Source: Paracidovorax konjaci (GTDB lineage Bacteria > Pseudomonadota > Gammaproteobacteria > Burkholderiales > Burkholderiaceae_C). From it: 64,000 nucleotides of DNA. The DNA lies in contig NZ_FOMQ01000017.1 of the NCBI RefSeq assembly GCF_900112675.1, forward strand, positions 1 through 64,000, written 5' to 3'. The notes below the pieces were generated by a model. That model did not search any database, was not told the origin of the DNA, and saw nothing but the letters and a program-made list of their open reading frames with translations. The position numbers were made by a program, and so were the translations under genes. This document shows, piece after piece, positions 35,301-44,277 of the stretch (positions within the stretch are counted from its first letter, which is position 1; every line of letters begins with the position of its first letter).

Positions 35301-35572
35301 TGCTGCGCCTTCGCCCGATCCTGATGACCACGCTGGCCGCCGCGCTGGGTGCGCTGCCGCTCGCCATCGGCTTCGGGCAGGGGTCGGAGCTGCGCCAGCC
35401 CCTGGGCGTCGCCATCATCGGCGGTCTCATCGCCAGCCAGTTGCTCACGCTGCTGACCACGCCCGTGGTCTATGTGCTGCTCGACCGGCTCCGCCGCCCC
35501 TCGGACAACGAACGACAACTCAGCCGCGCCGCCGGCACCGCGGCGCTGCCTGCTCCCGCGCAACGACCATGA
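32354..35572 (+). CDS. mdtC: RND efflux inner-membrane pump (MdtC-type)
   Basis: A 1072-residue partner of MdtB. Starts at a GTG that overlaps the mdtB stop. Typical opening [17 protein letters not shown], helix 4 relay [13 protein letters not shown] and the MdtC-type [16 protein letters not shown] near the end. It has no counterpart of the MdtB repeat insert ([19 protein letters not shown] is continuous). A Thr/Ala/Asn/Gly-rich stretch of about 30 residues near 790-820 ([17 protein letters not shown]) extends a docking loop compared with E. coli MdtC. Overlaps the outer-membrane factor gene by 4 bp. Confidence 0.95.
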   Translation: MNLSRPFVERPVATVLLTIGVALAGIGAFFMLPVAPLPQVDYPAISVSASLPGASPETMATSVATPLERRLGVIAGLNEITSSSSNGSARINLQFDLNRKIDSAAREVQAAINAARADLPATLRSNPTYRKMNPADAPVIILALTSKSRTPGEIYDAVSNVVSQRISQVDGVGDVEIGGGSLPAVRVELLPFALNRYGIGTEDVRAAIQASNANRPKGAIEQDGRRLQIYTPSPSRRAADYADLVIAWRNGAPVRLGDVAKVIDGVENTRTLGLFNAEPAIIVLITRQPGANIIETVDGVRALLPALQAQLPPDIRIAVASDSTNSIRASLREIEFTLMASIALVVLVVGLFLRKARATVIPAVATVVSLLGTFGIMYLLGFSLNNLSLMALTVATGFVVDDAIVVLENTSRHIEDGMDRMAAALQGAREVGFTVLSISLSLVAVFIPLLFMDGQVGRLFREFAITLSVAVMISLVISLTTTPMMCAWLLRSEREEARLRGGPPRAPGRLARWAEQGQAAVLRGYGHALDWALASKLLVMLVLVAVIGLNVYLFSHIPKGFFPQQDNGQLAGGLRADQSISSEALSGKLRQALEIIRQDPAVDTVVGFSGGGRAGGGFMFVNLKPVSERSEPSMAAVARLRPQLARITGLQVFLSPVQDLRMGGRSSNSTYQYTLKSDNMADMRLWARRLADRLKQEELLTDVDTDQADNGSETYVQVDRDSAARLGVSASAVDAALYNAFGQRSVATIYGELNQYSVIMEWAPEYTRGPPALSDIFVAANPTNAAGTSANPGQRGASTGQVLANTAESMVPLSAIAKVVERAAPTSINHQDAELATTISFNLDGNTSLGQARQIIEQAEADIAMPTNVRGSFQGTARSFQQTQGQQLFLILAAIVVIYIVLGVLYESLIHPVTVLTTLPSAGVGAVLALLLFNMQFTIIALIGVFLLIGIVKKNAILIIDFALEAERARGLSATDAVREACMLRLRPILMTTLAAALGALPLAIGFGQGSELRQPLGVAIIGGLIASQLLTLLTTPVVYVLLDRLRRPSDNERQLSRAAGTAALPAPAQRP

Positions 35573-37062
35573 CCCTCGTCCTCTCTTCCTCCCGCCGCCC
35601 GGCGCGCTCCTTCGTCGCCTGCGCAGCGCGGCATGCCTGCATGGCGGCGCTGCTGCCGGTGTGGCTCACCGCGTGTTCGGTGGCGCCGGTGTACGAGCCG
35701 CCCGTGCTCGCCACGCCGGTGCCTGCCGCATTCAAGGAGGCCGGCGCGCTCTGGCAGCCCGCCGCGCCTGCCGATGCCGAGCCCCGCGGCGATTGGTGGA
35801 CGCTGTTCGGCGACGACGACTTGAACCGCCTCGCCGCGCAGGTGCAGGTGTCCAACCAGAACATCGCCGCCGCCGTGGCGGCCTATGCCCAGGCACAGGC
35901 ACTGGTGCGCGAGCAGCGCGCCGGTTTCCTGCCCGGCGTGAACCTCTCGGCCAGCGGCACGCGTGCGGGCGGCGAAGGCTCCGCGCGCCGCGGCACCACC
36001 ACGCAGGCCGCCCTGGGCGCCAGCTGGGAGCCCGACCTGTGGGGCCGGCTCGGCAGCGCAGTGGACAGCGCCCAGGCCAATGCGCAGGCCAGCGAGGCCG
36101 ACCTGGCTTCGGCGCGGCTGTCGGCCGTGGGGTCCCTGGTGGCCGCGTACTTCCAGTTGCGCGAGGCCGACGCCGAGGCGAGCCTGCTGGGCGCGACCGT
36201 CCAGGCGTACGAGCGCAGCCTGCGCATCGCCCAGAACCGCTACGACGCAGGCGTGGCCGCGCAATCCGACGTGCTGCAGGCACGCACCCAACTGGCCAAC
36301 GCGCGCGCCGACCTCGCCACCGTGCAGCGCAGCCGTGCCGGCTACGAGCACGCCATCGCGGTGCTGGTGGGGCAGCCGCCCGCCGCATTCGCCCTGCCGC
36401 AGGGCCCGTGGGTGGCGCGCGTGCCCGACGTTCCGCCGGGGCTGCCCTCCACGCTGCTGGAGCGGCGGCCCGACATCGCCGCGGCCGAGCGGGCCGTGGC
36501 CGCCGCCAATGCGCAGATCGGGGTGCAGCGCTCCGCGTATTTCCCGAGCGTGAGCCTGTCGGCATCGCTCGGCCGTTCCGGCACCGGCCTGGGCGACCTC
36601 TTCAGCGCCTCGGGCGCGCTCTGGTCGCTGGGGCTGTCGGCGGCGCAGACGGTGTTCGACGGCGGTGCCATCGCCGCGCGCGTGGAGCAGGCCCGTGCCG
36701 CCCGCGAGGCGCGCGTGGCCAATTACCGCCAGACGGTGCTGGGCGCCTTCCAGGCCGTGGAAGACCAGCTCACCGCCCTGCGCACGCTGCAGGCGCAGGA
36801 GCCGCTGCGGCAGGAGGCCGTCTCGGCCGCGCAGCGCACCGAGGAGCAACTGCTCAACCGCTACCGTGCCGGGCAGGTGGGCTACACCGAGGTGGTCACC
36901 GCGCAGGTGGCTGCGCTCTCCGCGCAGCGGTCGCTGCTGCAGTTGCAGGTGAACCGGCAACTGGCCGTGGCCTCGCTGGTGCAGGCCCTGGGCGGCGGCT
37001 GGCAGGCCTCCTGGATGGACGGTACGGCCGGTGCGCCGGCCGCGGCTGCCGCGCCCCGATAA
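35569..37062 (+). CDS. Outer-membrane efflux lipoprotein (NodT/OprM family)
   Basis: A 497-residue TolC-like channel subunit that completes the MdtABC pump. Lipoprotein signal with lipobox LTAC, modified C36. Two repeats of the outer-membrane efflux fold follow, with WWTLFGDDDLNRL near 83, WEPDLWGRLGSAV near 158 and LLERRPDIAAAERAVAAANAQIG near 300. ATGA overlap with mdtC shows it belongs to the operon; E. coli mdtABC has no such linked channel gene. Confidence 0.94.
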   Translation: MTLVLSSSRRPARSFVACAARHACMAALLPVWLTACSVAPVYEPPVLATPVPAAFKEAGALWQPAAPADAEPRGDWWTLFGDDDLNRLAAQVQVSNQNIAAAVAAYAQAQALVREQRAGFLPGVNLSASGTRAGGEGSARRGTTTQAALGASWEPDLWGRLGSAVDSAQANAQASEADLASARLSAVGSLVAAYFQLREADAEASLLGATVQAYERSLRIAQNRYDAGVAAQSDVLQARTQLANARADLATVQRSRAGYEHAIAVLVGQPPAAFALPQGPWVARVPDVPPGLPSTLLERRPDIAAAERAVAAANAQIGVQRSAYFPSVSLSASLGRSGTGLGDLFSASGALWSLGLSAAQTVFDGGAIAARVEQARAAREARVANYRQTVLGAFQAVEDQLTALRTLQAQEPLRQEAVSAAQRTEEQLLNRYRAGQVGYTEVVTAQVAALSAQRSLLQLQVNRQLAVASLVQALGGGWQASWMDGTAGAPAAAAAPR

Positions 37063-37098
37063 TCCGCGGCTGTTCCTGCTCCAGTACAAAGGATTTCC

Positions 37099-37923
37099 GT
37101 GGATTTCATCTTGCTGGCCAAGGCCGCCATCATGGGCGTGGTCGAGGGCCTGACCGAGTTCCTTCCCATCTCTTCCACCGGCCACCTGATCCTGGCCGGC
37201 GCGCTGCTCGGCTTCGACGACGAAAAGGCCAAGGTGTTCGACATCGCCATCCAGACGGGGGCGATCTTCGCGGTGATCCTCGTCTATTGGCAGAAGATCC
37301 GGGAAACGCTGGTCGCGTTGCCCACCCAGCGGCAGGCGCAGCGCTTCACGCTCAACGTCCTCATCGGCTTCCTGCCCGCGGTGGTGCTGGCCCTCATCTT
37401 CGGCAAGGCGATCAAGGCGCACCTGTTCACCCCGGTGGTCGTGGCCACCACCTTCATCCTGGGGGGCTTCGTGATCCTCTGGGCCGAGCGCCGCGCGCCG
37501 CGCGCGGTGCGCGTGGTGTCGGTGGACGACATGACGCCGCTGGATGCACTCAAGGTGGGCCTGGTGCAGTGCCTGGCCATGGTGCCCGGCACCAGCCGCA
37601 GCGGCGCCACCATCATCGGCGGGATGCTGCTGGGCCTGTCGCGCAAGGCTGCCACGGATTTCTCCTTCTTCCTCGCGATCCCGACGTTGATCGGGGCGGG
37701 CGTCTACAGCCTCTACAAGGAACGCCATCTGCTTTCGATGGCCGACCTGCCGCTCTTCGCCGTGGGCTTGGTGTTCTCGTTCGTCAGCGCCTGGCTCTGC
37801 GTGCGCTGGCTGCTGCGCTACATCAGCACGCACAGCTTCGTGCCGTTCGCCTACTACCGCATCGCGTTCGGCGTCGTGGTGCTCATCACGGCCTGGACGG
37901 GCTGGGTGAACTGGTCGGGTTGA
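37099..37923 (+). CDS. uppP: Undecaprenyl-diphosphatase
   Basis: A 274-residue inner-membrane enzyme that recycles the lipid carrier of cell-wall synthesis by hydrolysing undecaprenyl pyrophosphate. Both active-site motifs are present: [14 protein letters not shown] near 17-30 and [10 protein letters not shown] near 165. Starts with GTG at 37099 after AAAGGA. It follows the efflux operon by 36 bp but probably has its own promoter. Confidence 0.96.
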   Translation: MDFILLAKAAIMGVVEGLTEFLPISSTGHLILAGALLGFDDEKAKVFDIAIQTGAIFAVILVYWQKIRETLVALPTQRQAQRFTLNVLIGFLPAVVLALIFGKAIKAHLFTPVVVATTFILGGFVILWAERRAPRAVRVVSVDDMTPLDALKVGLVQCLAMVPGTSRSGATIIGGMLLGLSRKAATDFSFFLAIPTLIGAGVYSLYKERHLLSMADLPLFAVGLVFSFVSAWLCVRWLLRYISTHSFVPFAYYRIAFGVVVLITAWTGWVNWSG

Positions 37924-37975
37924 AGCCGTCGTCACGGGCGTGGCCTCCAACCCATGCCGTCCCAGTGCGTGGGAA

Positions 37976-37987
37976 GCACCGCGGTGC
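37976..37987 (+). terminator. Possible terminator hairpin after uppP
   Basis: GCACCGCGGTGC is a perfect 12-base palindrome about 50 bases after the uppP stop. It has no T tract; an unusual A run (TTAAAAAAAGAAAG) follows 20 bases on. Weak call. Confidence 0.3.
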
Positions 37988-38159
37988 AGCATCTCAAGGG
38001 CTTCTATTAAAAAAAGAAAGTGATAAGCTGCGGCCGAAATAGCACCCCTTAGGCTGCGCCGCCACCGCAGGGGAGATGAAAGCAGCCGCTTCCAGGCCTT
38101 CGACCGCACTGCGCGCATGCGGCGGTGGCTCCGGACGGGTACGAGGGATTGCTGTCCGT

Positions 38160-39491
38160 ATGACGCCGAACGAATTGCCGTTGGATGGCGGCGCATGGCC
38201 CGCCGGGGGGCTCGCGCCCGGACCGGCCGACCCGGGGATGCTGGATCTGCTCACGCGCAACGTGGGCGCGACCGTGGCCGTGGTGAACCGCGCGCAACGC
38301 GTCGTCTACGTGAACGACGAATACGCGCGCTGGTTCCGCATGCCGCCCTCGGCGCTGGTGGGCAAGTCGCTGATGGACCTCTACGGCGAATTCAACTACA
38401 CCCAGTTCACCCCCTTCGTGCAGCGCGTGCTGCGCGGCGAACGCGTGAGCTACCAGCGCCTGGTGCTGAACCCCGAAGGCTACGAGTCCTGGCGCACCAT
38501 CTGCCTGTCGCCCTGGCGCGGCCCGGGCGGCGACATCCTCGGTTTCGTGACGTCCGCGCTCGATGTGGATGAGCTGCAAGTGGCCATGGAAGCGCTGCGG
38601 GCGGCCAACCAGCGGCTGTCGTCCCACATGGACAACAGCCCGCTGGCCGTACTGGAAATGGACGACCAGTTGCGCGTGCTGCGCTGCTCCCGCCGCGCGA
38701 TCGAACTCATGGGCTGGCAGGACCTGGTGCAGATCGAATCGCGCAGCCTGCTCGAATTGCCCGTGACCTCGGCCATGGACCACCACCTGGCCGATGCGCT
38801 GGCCGACCTGCGGTCGGGCCGGGCCACGCGCAACCGTACCGAATCGTGCCTGCAACGGGTCGATGGCTCGGAAGTGCACTGCGAGTGGTTCAACTCGGCA
38901 CTCACCGACGACGCGGGGCGCGTGACCTCGATCATGTCGCTGGTGCAGGACATCTCGGCCAAGATCGAGATATCGCGCCAGCAGCACTACCTGGCCAACC
39001 ACGACTCGCTCACCGGGCTGCAGAACCGCTCGGCTTTCCAGAACCGCTTCGAGCGCTCGCTGGCCGAAGTCCGTGCGCAGGGCGGGGCGGTGGCGCTGCT
39101 CTTCATCGACCTCGACGGCTTCAAGAAGATCAACGACGGCCATGGCCACAAGGTCGGCGACGAGGTGCTGCGCTACGTGGCCCGGCGACTCGCCCATGCC
39201 GTGCGCGGGCACGACACCGTGGCACGGCTCGGCGGCGACGAATTCCTGGTCATGCTGGATACCGACGTGCAGGCGGCGTTGCCCGAGCACATCGGCGCGC
39301 GCATCATCGATGCGCTCTCCGAGCCCATGGAGGTCGCGGGCCATGCGGTGCGCGTGGGCGCGAGCATCGGCGTGGCCATGCACCCCCCGCTGGAGGGCGA
39401 CATCGAACTGCTCATGGCCCGCGCCGACCAGGCGATGTACGCCGCCAAGCGCGCCGGCCCGGGGTGCGTGCGCTACGCCGGCTCGGGCTGA
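38160..39491 (+). CDS. PAS-PAS-GGDEF diguanylate cyclase
   Basis: A 443-residue soluble signalling enzyme that makes cyclic di-GMP. Two PAS domains (about 30-135 and 155-270, with VVNRAQRVVYVNDEYARWF and PLAVLEMDDQLRVLRCS) precede the GGDEF domain (about 280-440). The active-site motif is GGDEF at 358-362 and the RGHD just before fits the inhibitory RxxD I-site. An upstream in-frame ATG (38076) would make 471 residues. The chosen ATG has GAGGGA about 11 bases upstream. There is no membrane helix. The PAS ligand is unknown. Confidence 0.93.
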   Translation: MTPNELPLDGGAWPAGGLAPGPADPGMLDLLTRNVGATVAVVNRAQRVVYVNDEYARWFRMPPSALVGKSLMDLYGEFNYTQFTPFVQRVLRGERVSYQRLVLNPEGYESWRTICLSPWRGPGGDILGFVTSALDVDELQVAMEALRAANQRLSSHMDNSPLAVLEMDDQLRVLRCSRRAIELMGWQDLVQIESRSLLELPVTSAMDHHLADALADLRSGRATRNRTESCLQRVDGSEVHCEWFNSALTDDAGRVTSIMSLVQDISAKIEISRQQHYLANHDSLTGLQNRSAFQNRFERSLAEVRAQGGAVALLFIDLDGFKKINDGHGHKVGDEVLRYVARRLAHAVRGHDTVARLGGDEFLVMLDTDVQAALPEHIGARIIDALSEPMEVAGHAVRVGASIGVAMHPPLEGDIELLMARADQAMYAAKRAGPGCVRYAGSG

Positions 39492-39644
39492 CGCACCCAC
39501 TGCGGCAGTTGTTCTTCGGGATCAAGGCGCATGTGCTGAGGGCGCGTCGTACGAGTTGCTTTAGATCTCACCCGTCCGATGGCCGCGGAGCAGGCCAGGC
39601 CAGCAGACGCCGTGGATCCGGCTTTGCCCGGCCACCGGCGTGAA

Positions 39645-39781
39645 GCCCCTTGCCAGAGACAAGGGGCGTTCGGCCCGTCCGTGCCCGCGCAGGCGGGCAC
39701 GGAGCCGCGGTCCTCACCCCCCCTTCCCGCGAAGCGCAGCGCAGCGAGAGAAGGGGGGAGCGGCGCAAGCCGCAGGGGGGA
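39645..39781. repeat. Mosaic of three hairpins in a convergent gap
   Basis: Three hairpins in a row: GCCCCTTG/CAAGGGGC around CCAGAGA (39645-39667); GTGCCCGC/GCGGGCAC around 4 bases (39681-39700); and CCCCCCTT/AAGGGGGG around a 25-base loop (39718-39758), ending in CGGCGCAAGCCGCAGGGGGG. It separates the convergent GGDEF and flavoprotein genes, so it may stop transcription both ways. The bases 39492-39644 show nothing else. Confidence 0.65.
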
Positions 39782-39787
39782 TGCCCC

Positions 39788-41260
39788 TCATCCAGGCAGC
39801 GCCACGCTCTGCGCGAAGTGGAAGAAGTTGCCGGGGTCGTACTGCAGCTTGGCCTGCTGGAGCTTCGGGTAGGCCGGGCCCCAGTAGGCCTGGGCGAAGT
39901 CGTCCAGGGAGCCGTCGGGGTAGTTCTGGTACACCTCGCCGCTCAGGAAGGGGCGCATCAGGTCCATGAAGCCCGCGAGCCATGTCTCCGTCTGGCGCCG
40001 CTCCTCGGCCGTGGTCCAGAACACATCCACGACCAGATCGGCATCCGCGTCACGGTGGATGAAGGCGCTGTCTTCCACGGGGTAGCGCTGGATCGCGCCG
40101 CCGTAGGGCTCCAGGTAGGCCAGCGACCAGGTGTTGGGCGACGTGGCGAAGTAGTCGATCACGGCCTGCCATTGCGCCTTGGTCAGCGTCTGATTGATGT
40201 AGCCGCTCGACTTGGTCTCGCAGACGTTCGCGGTGAGGTTCTGCGGCAGGTCGTAGGGATGGTCTTCCAGCCAGGCGTTCATTTCCGGGTAGGTGCCAGA
40301 ACAGTCCACGAGCAGCTGCGCGCTGGGCACGTCCAGCAGGGATTTCACGGCCGCCATGCCTTGGTCGCGCGTGCCGCAGTACATGCCCTGGATCATGAAG
40401 ACGGGCTCCCCGTTCTGGTAGCCCAGGTTCATCATGTAGCCGAGGGCGTCGGGCGCGCCGGTGCGCATGAAGTCCTTTTGCAGCATTACCAGCACATCCG
40501 CGGCATTCGCGGCATCCCAGCTGATGGACCAGGCCCACACCTGGGGCAGCTGCACCATGCGGTAGGTCACCTGCAGGAGCACGCCGAAGTTGCCGCCCGT
40601 GCCGCCGCGCAGGGCCCAGTAGAGCAGCGGGTTCTCGGTGGCGCTGGCGGTCACGATGGTCTTGCCGTCGGCGAGCGCCACCCGCATCGATTCCACCATG
40701 TCGCTCTGAATGCCGAACTGGCGCGAGGTGTAGCCGTAGCCGCCGCCCTGCACGAAGCCGCCCACGCACACGTTGCCGCAGGCGCCCGTGGGCACATGCC
40801 AGCCGGTGGCGCCCATCGCGCCGTTGAAATGGTCGAAGTCCGTTCCCGGGAGCACATGCACGCGCTGTGCCTGCGGGTCGAGCGTGACGCCGGAGAGGCC
40901 CTTCAGGTCCACGACCATGCCGCGGTTGTTGACCGAATAGCCGGCCGTGCTGTGGCCGCCGCAGCGCACCGCCACCCAGGCCTCATAGGTCTGCGCGAAC
41001 TGCAGGCAGACGAGCACGTCGTTCTCGCATTCGCAGTAGGCGATGAGCGCGGGATAGGCCTGGAAGGCGTGGTTCGATTCCTGGCGCGCATCGTTGTACG
41101 AGGGGCTGAGCGGGAGAACGATGTGGCCGACCAGGGCTTTTTCGAGCTGGATCAGTGCGTCCCAGGGGAACCCGACCTCCGTGTTGGCCGCGGAGAGCGC
41201 GTGGAGGTGGGCGATGCGCTGGTCTTTGGCGCGGCGGGCGGGACTCTTGCGATGGGCCAT
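39788..41260 (-). CDS. Berberine-bridge-type FAD-linked oxidoreductase
   Basis: A 490-residue flavoprotein of the FAD_binding_4/BBE family, which oxidises sugars, alcohols or phenolics with oxygen. The FAD domain has VRCGGHSTAGYS with H103, and TGACGNVCVGGFVQGGG with C161 and C165; H103 and one of these Cys (most likely C161) suit a doubly linked FAD as in bicovalent members. The BBE tail closes the chain (YQNYPDGSLDDFAQAYWG, then YDPGNFFHFAQSV). No signal peptide. GAGGGAGAA lies before the ATG. It stands alone, so the substrate is not known. Confidence 0.92.
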   Translation of the reverse strand: MAHRKSPARRAKDQRIAHLHALSAANTEVGFPWDALIQLEKALVGHIVLPLSPSYNDARQESNHAFQAYPALIAYCECENDVLVCLQFAQTYEAWVAVRCGGHSTAGYSVNNRGMVVDLKGLSGVTLDPQAQRVHVLPGTDFDHFNGAMGATGWHVPTGACGNVCVGGFVQGGGYGYTSRQFGIQSDMVESMRVALADGKTIVTASATENPLLYWALRGGTGGNFGVLLQVTYRMVQLPQVWAWSISWDAANAADVLVMLQKDFMRTGAPDALGYMMNLGYQNGEPVFMIQGMYCGTRDQGMAAVKSLLDVPSAQLLVDCSGTYPEMNAWLEDHPYDLPQNLTANVCETKSSGYINQTLTKAQWQAVIDYFATSPNTWSLAYLEPYGGAIQRYPVEDSAFIHRDADADLVVDVFWTTAEERRQTETWLAGFMDLMRPFLSGEVYQNYPDGSLDDFAQAYWGPAYPKLQQAKLQYDPGNFFHFAQSVALPG

Positions 41261-41679
41261 GGCGGTGGGTTCTCCCTCAGGATTTTTTCGAGAACAGGCT
41301 CGGGGGTGTCCGGGTCGGCAGGAGCCAGGGCTGCGGTGACCCGGGTGGTAACCGGAATGCGACGCCGCTGCGCACGATTCTTGGGCGCAGCGGTGACGGG
41401 CGCGTGTCAGCCGGCGGGGCCGTGCCGGGCCTTGGTGAGGCCGAGGGTGGAGGGGTGGGAGCGGCAGAGCGGTGCGTGCGGCATGGCTGTCACGATATGT
41501 AACGGTGCGGCCAGTTTATGGGAATCCAGCGCATTTGCGCAGGTTTCCCGCAGGTTGCCGGCCCGGGTTTTCCCCGCTGCAGAGCTTTCTGCCGAGAATG
41601 CCGAGCGCCGCGCCTGCCGGCGTCCCGGGACACCTGCCGGGCACGTGCAACCCGGCCGTGCCGGCCTCGTCCGGCAGGA
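41261..41679. other. Intergenic region, no gene seen
   Basis: 419 bases upstream of the flavoprotein gene and downstream of the alpha/beta hydrolase gene (both minus). It should hold the flavoprotein promoter. The only AT-rich stretch is 41490-41525, including GATATGTAAC. GC-rich inverted repeats near 41608-41675 may belong to a terminator of the hydrolase operon. I see no conserved small ORF or RNA. Confidence 0.45.
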
Positions 41680-42498
41680 TCAGCGGGCCGCCGCTCCGTC
41701 CAGGTTCAACACCGCGGCCTCGATGGCCGCGGCGGTGGCGCGCGGTTGCTCCATCGGGAAGAGGTGGCTGCCGTCCAGCATGGTGATGCGCCCCTGCGTC
41801 ACGCGCCGTGTCAAGTCCAGGCCCACCTGGCGCAATTCGTCCGAGGCCAGCCCGCCGATGAAGGCGGCCGGGCAGCGCAGCGGGTGTGCCGCCAGCAGCC
41901 GGCCCAGGTTGTGGGGCAGCGTGTTGTAGATGGCGGTCTCGACCTCGCGCTCGAAATGCAGCGCCACGCCGCCGTCGGCGTGCGGGTGCAGCCCATGGGT
42001 CACATAGTCGCGCAGCACCGCCTCGTCCCAGCGTGCGAACGCCTTCTTGCGCCGGAAGTGCTCCAGCGCTTCATCGGCGCTCTCCCAGCGGTTGCGGCGG
42101 GCCCGGCTGATCTTGCCGGGCGACACCGCTCCGACGACCTGCGTGTGCTTGGCCATGCCGAGCGCGCCCGCGCGCCAGCCACCGATGAGCGGCGAGTCCA
42201 CCATGACCACTCCGCGCGCGATTTCCGGGTGCCGCGCCGCGGTCATCACGCTCAGGAATCCGCCGAGCGAGTGCCCCACCAGGAATACAGGCCCGCCGGC
42301 GCGCTCGGCCTGCTCGCGTGCGAAATCGGCCAGTTGCTGCACCAGCGCAGGCCAGTTGCTCGTGACGGGGTAACGCGGGTCGTGTCCGAAGCGGTCCACC
42401 GCGCTCACCCCGAATCCGCGCCCGCGCAGGTGCCCGAAGAGCACGCGGTAGGTATCCGCCGGAAAGCTGTTCGCGTGGGAGAAGACCAGCGGCGTCAT
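41680..42498 (-). CDS. Alpha/beta hydrolase
   Basis: A 272-residue serine hydrolase. The nucleophile is S77 in GHSLGG. The oxyanion loop is near HANSFPAD, and the catalytic His is likely in DGSHLFPMEQP near the end (about residue 246). A cap region lies between about 120 and 190 (ISRARRNRWESADEAL). It follows the Anbu gene by 25 bp, so the two are probably one operon. Substrate unknown; a lipase/esterase-like role is only a guess. Confidence 0.9.
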   Translation of the reverse strand: MTPLVFSHANSFPADTYRVLFGHLRGRGFGVSAVDRFGHDPRYPVTSNWPALVQQLADFAREQAERAGGPVFLVGHSLGGFLSVMTAARHPEIARGVVMVDSPLIGGWRAGALGMAKHTQVVGAVSPGKISRARRNRWESADEALEHFRRKKAFARWDEAVLRDYVTHGLHPHADGGVALHFEREVETAIYNTLPHNLGRLLAAHPLRCPAAFIGGLASDELRQVGLDLTRRVTQGRITMLDGSHLFPMEQPRATAAAIEAAVLNLDGAAAR

Positions 42499-42523
42499 GG
42501 CGGGCGGGGCGGGTGGGCCAGGC

Positions 42524-43357
42524 TCAGATGAGCTTTTCGTCGGGCGTGTTGATCTTCTTGAGCGGCCGGCTGCGCGACGGCTCGACCTTGATCGGCACGT
42601 CGGTGGCCCCGCCGTTCCAGGCCGGGTCCTCGATGCTGTCGAACACCTGGCGCAGCCGCTCGCCCCAGGTGCTGTGCAGCATGCGGAAATAGGGGTTCTG
42701 CTCGTCGATGCAGACGATCTTGTCGGTGGAGAGCCGGCCGGCCTCGTAGACGACGAGGTCCAGCGGCAGGCCCACCGAGAGGTTGGATTTGAGCGTGCTG
42801 TCCATCGACACCAGCGCGCACTTGGCGGCCTCGTCCAGCGGCGTGTCGGGCGTGAGCACACGGTCCAGCACGGGCTTGCCGTATTTCGATTCACCCACCT
42901 GGAAGTACGGCGTCTCGGTGGTGGCCTCGATGAAGTTGCCGGCCGAGTAGACCTGGAAAAGGCGCATGCCTTCGCCCCGGATCTGCCCGCCGAAAACCAG
43001 CGACACGTTGAAATCCACGCCCGAGCGCTTGAGCGCGGCACCGTCGCGTTCGTACACATGGCGTACGGCCGAGCCGAGCACGCGCGCGGCATCGAACATG
43101 CTCTTGGCGTTCCAGATGGTGATCGGATCGCTGCCGTCGCGGTCGCGGTCCACGAGTTGTTCGGATTGCAGGATTTCGCGCACCGACTGCGAGATGCTGA
43201 GGTTGCCGGCCGACAGCAGGACCATGAAGCGGTCGCCGGGGCGCTCGTAGATCATCATCTTTCGGAACGAACTGATCTGGTCCAGGCCGGCGTTGGTGCG
43301 GGAATCGGACAGGAAGACCAGTCCGGCGTTGAGCTTGATGGCGACGCAGTACGTCAT
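42524..43357 (-). CDS. Proteasome-like peptidase (Anbu family)
   Basis: A 277-residue beta-subunit homologue. MTYCVAIKLNAGLVFLSDSRTNAG is the family N-terminus; removal of Met1 exposes the catalytic Thr2 of an Ntn hydrolase. SDSRT keeps the catalytic Asp (family equivalent of D17/K33 pair: K at FRKMMIYE). Known Anbu proteins form lock-washer or ring assemblies and usually sit next to a transglutaminase and an ATP-grasp/alpha-E cluster; none of those is seen here. The start at 43357 is fixed by the need for Thr2. Downstream is an alpha/beta hydrolase. Confidence 0.9.
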   Translation of the reverse strand: MTYCVAIKLNAGLVFLSDSRTNAGLDQISSFRKMMIYERPGDRFMVLLSAGNLSISQSVREILQSEQLVDRDRDGSDPITIWNAKSMFDAARVLGSAVRHVYERDGAALKRSGVDFNVSLVFGGQIRGEGMRLFQVYSAGNFIEATTETPYFQVGESKYGKPVLDRVLTPDTPLDEAAKCALVSMDSTLKSNLSVGLPLDLVVYEAGRLSTDKIVCIDEQNPYFRMLHSTWGERLRQVFDSIEDPAWNGGATDVPIKVEPSRSRPLKKINTPDEKLI

Positions 43358-43487
43358 GGAGAACGGTAGGGAAGGGAAAGGCGAAGGGGTCGAGTGTAGT
43401 GGGGCCGGCGCGGGGCCGCATTCGCCCAGCGGACATGCCGTGCCGGCGTGCGGGAACCGCAAGCCTCGGGGCGTCCCCGCGCGCCGC

Positions 43488-44261
43488 TCAGCGCATGACG
43501 AGGCCGCCGTCCACGTACAGCACCTGCCCGGTCATGAAACCGCTCCACTCCGAGGCAAGGAACAGCACCGGCCCGGCCACGTCCTCGGGCCTGGCGATGC
43601 GCCGCAGCGGCGTGGCGGCGGTGATCGATTCGCGCAGCGCCTCGGGCGTGGCCTGGCTGGCCTGCGTGGGGTAGACGAGGCCCGGGGCCACGCAGTTCAC
43701 GCGGATGCCTTGCGGCCCGACTTCTGCCGCGAGGTTGCGGCTGAAGGCGATGAGCGCGGCCTTGGCGGTGGTGTAGTCGTGGTAGGGCACGACGGGATGC
43801 TCCACCAGGTTGGTGGCGATGTTCACGATGCTGCCGCGCGCGCGCTGGCGCAGGTGCGGCAGCACCGCACGGCAGACGTGGAAGGCGCTGCCCGCCGCGC
43901 CGTCGAACTGGGCCTGGTAGTCGCTCCACTGCAGGCTGTCGAACAGCGCACGGCGGCGCGGGTCGAACGTGTAGGGGCGGAAGGCATTGTTGACGACCAC
44001 GTCGATGCGGCCGGCCTCCAGCAGCACCCCTTCCACCAGGGCCTGCGCCGCCGCCGCGTCGCCCACGTCGGCCCGCGCGGCCCAGGCATCGCCGCCCGCG
44101 GCCCGGCAGGCCGCGACGGTGTCGGCCGCGGCCGCGTCGTTCGACAGATGGTTCACCGCCACGGTGGCGCCTTCCTGCGCGAAGGCCCGGGCGATGGCGG
44201 CGCCGATGCCCCGTCCCGCGCCCGTCACCAGCACGACCTGGCCTTTGAACTGCATGGTCAT
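43488..44261 (-). CDS. SDR-family oxidoreductase, last gene of the TPP operon
   Basis: A 257-residue NAD(P)H-dependent short-chain dehydrogenase. Cofactor motif TGAGRGIG (13-20), NNA near 91, catalytic Y163 and K167 in YTTAKAAL. The usual Ser 13 residues before Tyr is a Thr (T150 in NIAT), a conservative change. It follows the binding-protein gene by 16 bp with GAAGGAG before the ATG, so it belongs to the riboswitch operon. An aldehyde-to-alcohol step after LuxE/LuxC is the likely role (inference); it could also act on an imported precursor. Confidence 0.9.
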   Translation of the reverse strand: MTMQFKGQVVLVTGAGRGIGAAIARAFAQEGATVAVNHLSNDAAAADTVAACRAAGGDAWAARADVGDAAAAQALVEGVLLEAGRIDVVVNNAFRPYTFDPRRRALFDSLQWSDYQAQFDGAAGSAFHVCRAVLPHLRQRARGSIVNIATNLVEHPVVPYHDYTTAKAALIAFSRNLAAEVGPQGIRVNCVAPGLVYPTQASQATPEALRESITAATPLRRIARPEDVAGPVLFLASEWSGFMTGQVLYVDGGLVMR

Positions 44262-44277
44262 CGCTCCTTCTTTTTGC

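Noticed and set aside
32261..35563. Minus-strand frame of about 1100 codons opposite mdtC
   Set aside because: Gln/Arg/His-rich antisense shadow of the RND pump.
38000..38159. A cyclic di-GMP or other riboswitch before the GGDEF gene
   Set aside because: The sequence has short GC hairpins but none of the conserved bases of GEMM or other known aptamers that I can recognise.
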